This document shows positions 61,169 to 64,000 of a stretch of DNA of 64,000 nt, in pieces. Below the pieces are notes generated by a model. That model was not told where the DNA came from, did not search any database, and was given only the letters and a program-made list of their open reading frames with translations. Numbering within the stretch: the first letter of the stretch is position 1; each line of letters begins with the position of its first letter. The stretch comes from Simplicispira hankyongi (GTDB lineage: Bacteria > Pseudomonadota > Gammaproteobacteria > Burkholderiales > Burkholderiaceae_C). The translations under genes and the position numbers were made by a program. The stretch covers positions 372,001 to 436,000 of the forward strand of contig NZ_QXJC01000003.1 in assembly GCF_003570885.1 (NCBI RefSeq), in the 5' to 3' direction.

Positions 61169-61758
61169 GCGTGACCGGCTCCGGGAGAGAGCTGCCAGGC
61201 TTGCAGCCCCAGCAACCCCAGCGCGCTGTCGTAGCGCGCCTCCACCGGGGTGTCAAAGATGACGGCGGCATTTGCCCCCACTGTCAGCCAGCTGTTTTCG
61301 GCCATTTCCGATTCCAGTTGTCCTTCACCCCAAGACGAGTAGCCAAGCGTCACCAGCACCCGGCGAGGGCCTGCCCCGGTCGCCAGGGCTTCGAGCACGT
61401 CCTTGGACGTCGTCATCTCCAGGCCCCCAGGAATCACCATGGTGGAGGCGTACGCTGGCTCGTCGTCGGTTTCGAGCTGCACGCGCTCGTGCAGCACAAA
61501 ACCGCGTTCCGTTTGCACCGGTCCCCCGAGAAAAACGGGCGAGCCGGTCAGATCGCTTCGCCCCAGCGAAAGATCCACCTTCTCAAACAGCCCCTCAAGG
61601 CTGATATCCGTGGGCTTGTTGATGATCAGTCCCAGCGCGCCACGCTCGCTGTGCTCGCACACATAGACCACACTGCGTGAAAACGACGCGTCCTCCATGC
61701 CGGGCATGGCAATCAGGAAGTGGTTCGTCAAGTTCATGGGCGCAGAATTGGCGGGCAT
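61165..61758 (-). CDS. yqgE: YqgE/AlgH family protein
   Basis: A 197-residue protein: NHFLIAMPGMEDASFSRSVV, CEHSERGALGLIINKPTD and FLGGPVQTERGFVLHE. The function is unclear; the Pseudomonas homologue AlgH affects alginate and other regulated traits. It is first gene of the yqgE-ruvX-pyrR-pyrB-pyrC' cluster, with overlapping junctions. It is divergent from the photolyase gene, with only 20 bp between starts. Confidence 0.93.
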   Translation of the reverse strand: MPANSAPMNLTNHFLIAMPGMEDASFSRSVVYVCEHSERGALGLIINKPTDISLEGLFEKVDLSLGRSDLTGSPVFLGGPVQTERGFVLHERVQLETDDEPAYASTMVIPGGLEMTTSKDVLEALATGAGPRRVLVTLGYSSWGEGQLESEMAENSWLTVGANAAVIFDTPVEARYDSALGLLGLQAWQLSPGAGHA

Positions 61759-61778
61759 AGACCAATTTTACGGTGAAC

Positions 61779-63263
61779 ATGCCCCAACTCTTTCCCTGTG
61801 GCCTGGTATGGTTCCGCCGCGATCTGCGCGTGCACGACCACCCTGCCCTGTTTCACGCACTGCGTGAATGCGCCCAAGTGCACTGCGCTTTCGTGTTCGA
61901 CAAGGAGATCCTCGCGCCGCTGCCACGCGCTGACCGGCGCGTGCGGTTCATCCGGGAAAGCCTGGTGGAGCTCGACGCCTCCCTGCGCGCCCTGGCGCAC
62001 GACAGTGCCTGCGGCCTGATCATGCTGCACGCCGCTGCCAGTGCGGCCGTCCCGGAACTGGCCGAACGGCTGGGCGTGCAGGCGGTGTACGCGGCCCACG
62101 ACGACGAACCTGCCGCCCTGTTGCGAGACGCACAGGTGCGCACGGCGCTTGCAGCGCAGGGGCGCGAATTGCGGCTGGTGAAGGACCATACGATTTTCGC
62201 GCGTTCAGAACTGCTGACGCAGGCAGGAACGCCCTACACGGTCTTTACGCCCTACAAGAAGGCCTGGCTGCGCAAGGTCGACCCATTTTTTCTGAGCGCC
62301 TACCCGGTGCGCATTCCTCCGGGTACTCTCGCGCCCCGTGGCGAATTCGGTGCGCGCGGTATCCCTGCGCTGTCGGCGCTGGGTTTCGCTCCGAGTGAGA
62401 CCGTGCGACTTCCCGTGCCGGCAGGCAGCTCGGGAGGGCGTTCTCTTTGGACGGACTTCTCTGCACGCATGGACGCCTACGACCAAGCGCGCGATTACCC
62501 GGCAATCAAAGGCCCGAGCTACCTGGGCGTTCATCTGCGTTTTGGGACGTTGTCCGTTCGCGAAGTCGCCCGTGAAGCCTATGCGCGCATGCAGGCGGGT
62601 AGCAGCGGAGCGGCGGCGTGGCTCTCAGAGCTCGTCTGGCGGGATTTTTACCAACAATTGGTGGCACATTTTCCGCACGTGGTCGAGCGCAGCTTCAAAC
62701 CGGCGTACGACGCGATTGCATGGGAGACTGGCGAGCAAGCAGACGCCCTGTGGACCGCTTGGCAAACAGGCCGTACCGGCTACCCGCTGGTCGACGCCGC
62801 CATGGCGCAAATCAACCAGACTGGCTACATGCACAACCGATTGCGCATGGTGGTGGCAAGCTTTCTGGCCAAAGATCTGGGACTGGACTGGCGGCGTGGG
62901 GAGGCCTACTTTGCACAGCAACTGACCGATTTCGAGCTGGCCTCCAACAACGGCGGCTGGCAGTGGGCAAGCTCCAGCGGCTGCGACGCACAGCCCTGGT
63001 TTCGCATCTTCAATCCCGTCACCCAAAGCCAGAAATTCGACCCGAAAGGCGGCTTCATACGCCGCTACCTACCGGAACTGGCACGTCTAAACGACACGGA
63101 TGTGCATGCACCCTGGCTGGCGCGGTCGGAGGCCCTGCGCGCAGCGGGCGTCGTGCTGGGCGCCGACTATCCTTTGCCGGTCGTAGACCATGCCCATGCG
63201 CGCGATCGCACATTGGCGCGCTATTCGGTCGTCAAGGAAGCCCGGCTCTCCGGCAATCCTTGA
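61779..63263 (+). CDS. phrB: Deoxyribodipyrimidine photolyase
   Basis: A 494-residue light-dependent repair enzyme for cyclobutane pyrimidine dimers. The N-terminal antenna-binding domain starts LVWFRRDLRVHDHPAL. The C-terminal FAD domain has ELVWRDFYQQLVAHFP, NRLRMVVASFLAKDL, ELASNNGGWQWASSSGCDAQ and PWFRIFNPVTQ, matching class I photolyases. Start is ATG 61779, or GTG 61773 two codons upstream. The stop lies 10 bp from the convergent pilU end. Confidence 0.95.
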   Translation: MPQLFPCGLVWFRRDLRVHDHPALFHALRECAQVHCAFVFDKEILAPLPRADRRVRFIRESLVELDASLRALAHDSACGLIMLHAAASAAVPELAERLGVQAVYAAHDDEPAALLRDAQVRTALAAQGRELRLVKDHTIFARSELLTQAGTPYTVFTPYKKAWLRKVDPFFLSAYPVRIPPGTLAPRGEFGARGIPALSALGFAPSETVRLPVPAGSSGGRSLWTDFSARMDAYDQARDYPAIKGPSYLGVHLRFGTLSVREVAREAYARMQAGSSGAAAWLSELVWRDFYQQLVAHFPHVVERSFKPAYDAIAWETGEQADALWTAWQTGRTGYPLVDAAMAQINQTGYMHNRLRMVVASFLAKDLGLDWRRGEAYFAQQLTDFELASNNGGWQWASSSGCDAQPWFRIFNPVTQSQKFDPKGGFIRRYLPELARLNDTDVHAPWLARSEALRAAGVVLGADYPLPVVDHAHARDRTLARYSVVKEARLSGNP

Positions 63264-63273
63264 TCACTGAAAT

Positions 63274-64000
63274 TCACATCGGAGGGGGAGGCGGCGCCGC
63301 TTGCGCTCCGGGCGGTGCGGGTGGGTCGAAATCCGCCACACGCATCCCGGCCATTTCCAGTGGTGCCCCTGCGGCAAGGCGCACTCGCAGCGTGAGGTCG
63401 GTGCGGTTGTCGGCATAGGCCAACATATCCTCCTGGGTGATCGCGCCGCGCTCGTAGAGGGCAAAAAGCGATTGGTCAAAGGTGCACATGCCGACCTGGC
63501 TGCTTCGCTCAAGCGCAGTACGAATCTCATGCACCTGGCCCTTCTGTAGCAGATCGGCGATGAAATTCGTCAACAACAGCACCTCTACGGCAGGCACCTG
63601 ACGCGACTGCTTTCCAGGAATGAGCCGCTGCGCGACAACGGCCTTCAAATTCAGCGAGAGGTCCTGCAGTATCTGCGCATGCGCCGTATCCGGAAAGAAG
63701 TTGAGGATGCGCTGAATAGACTGACTGGCATTGTTGGCGTGCAGGGTGGACACGCACAGATGGCCCGATTCGGCGTAATGCAGCGCATGCTGCATGGTTT
63801 CGCGATCACGGATCTCGCCGATCATGATGGCGCTCGGCGCCTCGCGCATGGCATGGCGCAGCGCTTCGTCGTACGACAAGGTATCGAGCCCGACCTCGCG
63901 CTGCGTGACCAGCGAGCGCCGATGCGTGTGCACATACTCGATCGGATCTTCAATGGTCAGGATATGCCCAGGAATCCGAGCATTGCGATGGTCCAGAAGG
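63274..64000 (-). CDS. pilU: Type IV pilus retraction ATPase PilU, C-terminal part (cut by window end)
   Basis: The last ~242 residues lie in the window; the 5' part is beyond 64000. HILTIEDPIEYVHTHRRSLV, the Walker-B-like IMIGEIRDRETMQHALHYAE, and GHLCVSTLHANNASQSIQRI are PilT/PilU motifs. TQREVG followed by GHLCVSTLHANNA, and the long Pro-rich tail (PPAPPGAQAAPPPPPM), favour PilU. PilU assists PilT in retracting pili for twitching and DNA uptake. Confidence 0.9.
   Translation of the reverse strand, partial: LLDHRNARIPGHILTIEDPIEYVHTHRRSLVTQREVGLDTLSYDEALRHAMREAPSAIMIGEIRDRETMQHALHYAESGHLCVSTLHANNASQSIQRILNFFPDTAHAQILQDLSLNLKAVVAQRLIPGKQSRQVPAVEVLLLTNFIADLLQKGQVHEIRTALERSSQVGMCTFDQSLFALYERGAITQEDMLAYADNRTDLTLRVRLAAGAPLEMAGMRVADFDPPAPPGAQAAPPPPPM

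Overview
This 64-kb window comes from a high-GC betaproteobacterium, most likely a member of the Comamonadaceae (Acidovorax/Rhodoferax/Polaromonas relatives). The evidence is gene order (mlaFEDACB, two ABC-2 genes, bolA-like, murA, hisGD; yqgE-ruvX-pyrR-pyrB-pyrC'; argH divergent from a LytS/LytR pair) and eight copies of a short palindromic intergenic repeat with core TAGCGCTTAT-N3/4-ATAAGCGCTA, which I associate with that family. No rRNA, tRNA, CRISPR array or prophage was seen.

Layout. 1-4.5 kb: the start of an alpha-2-macroglobulin gene, divergent from a large PAS/GGDEF/EAL c-di-GMP protein. 4.6-9.2 kb: a Bug-type solute-binding protein, argH, and a LytS/LytTR two-component pair. 9.2-10 kb: hisF. 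10.0-27.5 kb: an exopolysaccharide island that separates hisF from the rest of the his operon. 27.5-36.9 kb: hisA-hisH-hisB-hisC, a VapBC-type toxin-antitoxin pair, a MocR regulator with a divergent DUF2917 gene, then hisD, hisG and murA. 37-43 kb: a BolA-like gene, an ABC-2 exporter and the Mla lipid transport operon. 43-47 kb: speH-speE and a polar amino-acid ABC transporter. 47-54 kb: gltBD. 54-57.6 kb: a REP-associated transposase element, a methyltransferase, a DUF1415 protein and a Yip1-like membrane protein. 57.8-64 kb: pyrimidine genes with a pseudo-dihydroorotase, ruvX, yqgE, a photolyase and the C-terminal part of pilU.

The island is the most interesting part. One minus-strand operon runs wecB, a BcsB-like subunit, nfrB, nfrA, two AlgJ/AlgX-like SGNH proteins, an AlgI-like MBOAT and an AlgF-like protein, with 1-4-nt overlaps at several junctions. 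NfrA, NfrB and WecB match the E. coli machinery for the c-di-GMP-controlled N-acetylmannosamine glycan that serves as the phage N4 receptor. NfrB here keeps its glycosyltransferase motifs and two tandem MshEN-type c-di-GMP motifs. Converging on this operon is a plus-strand set: a DUF4434-like lipoprotein, an acyl-CoA-dehydrogenase-like flavoprotein, a DltC-like carrier protein and a DltA-like adenylating enzyme. The two sets overlap tail to tail by 11 bp. My reading is inference: a c-di-GMP-switched ManNAc-type polysaccharide that may be decorated with an amino-acid-derived acyl group, activated Dlt-style and exported and attached Alg-style.

All calls come from reading the sequence and translations. 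No database search was run. Start codons were chosen by ribosome-binding site, overlap and family length, and doubtful ones are flagged.
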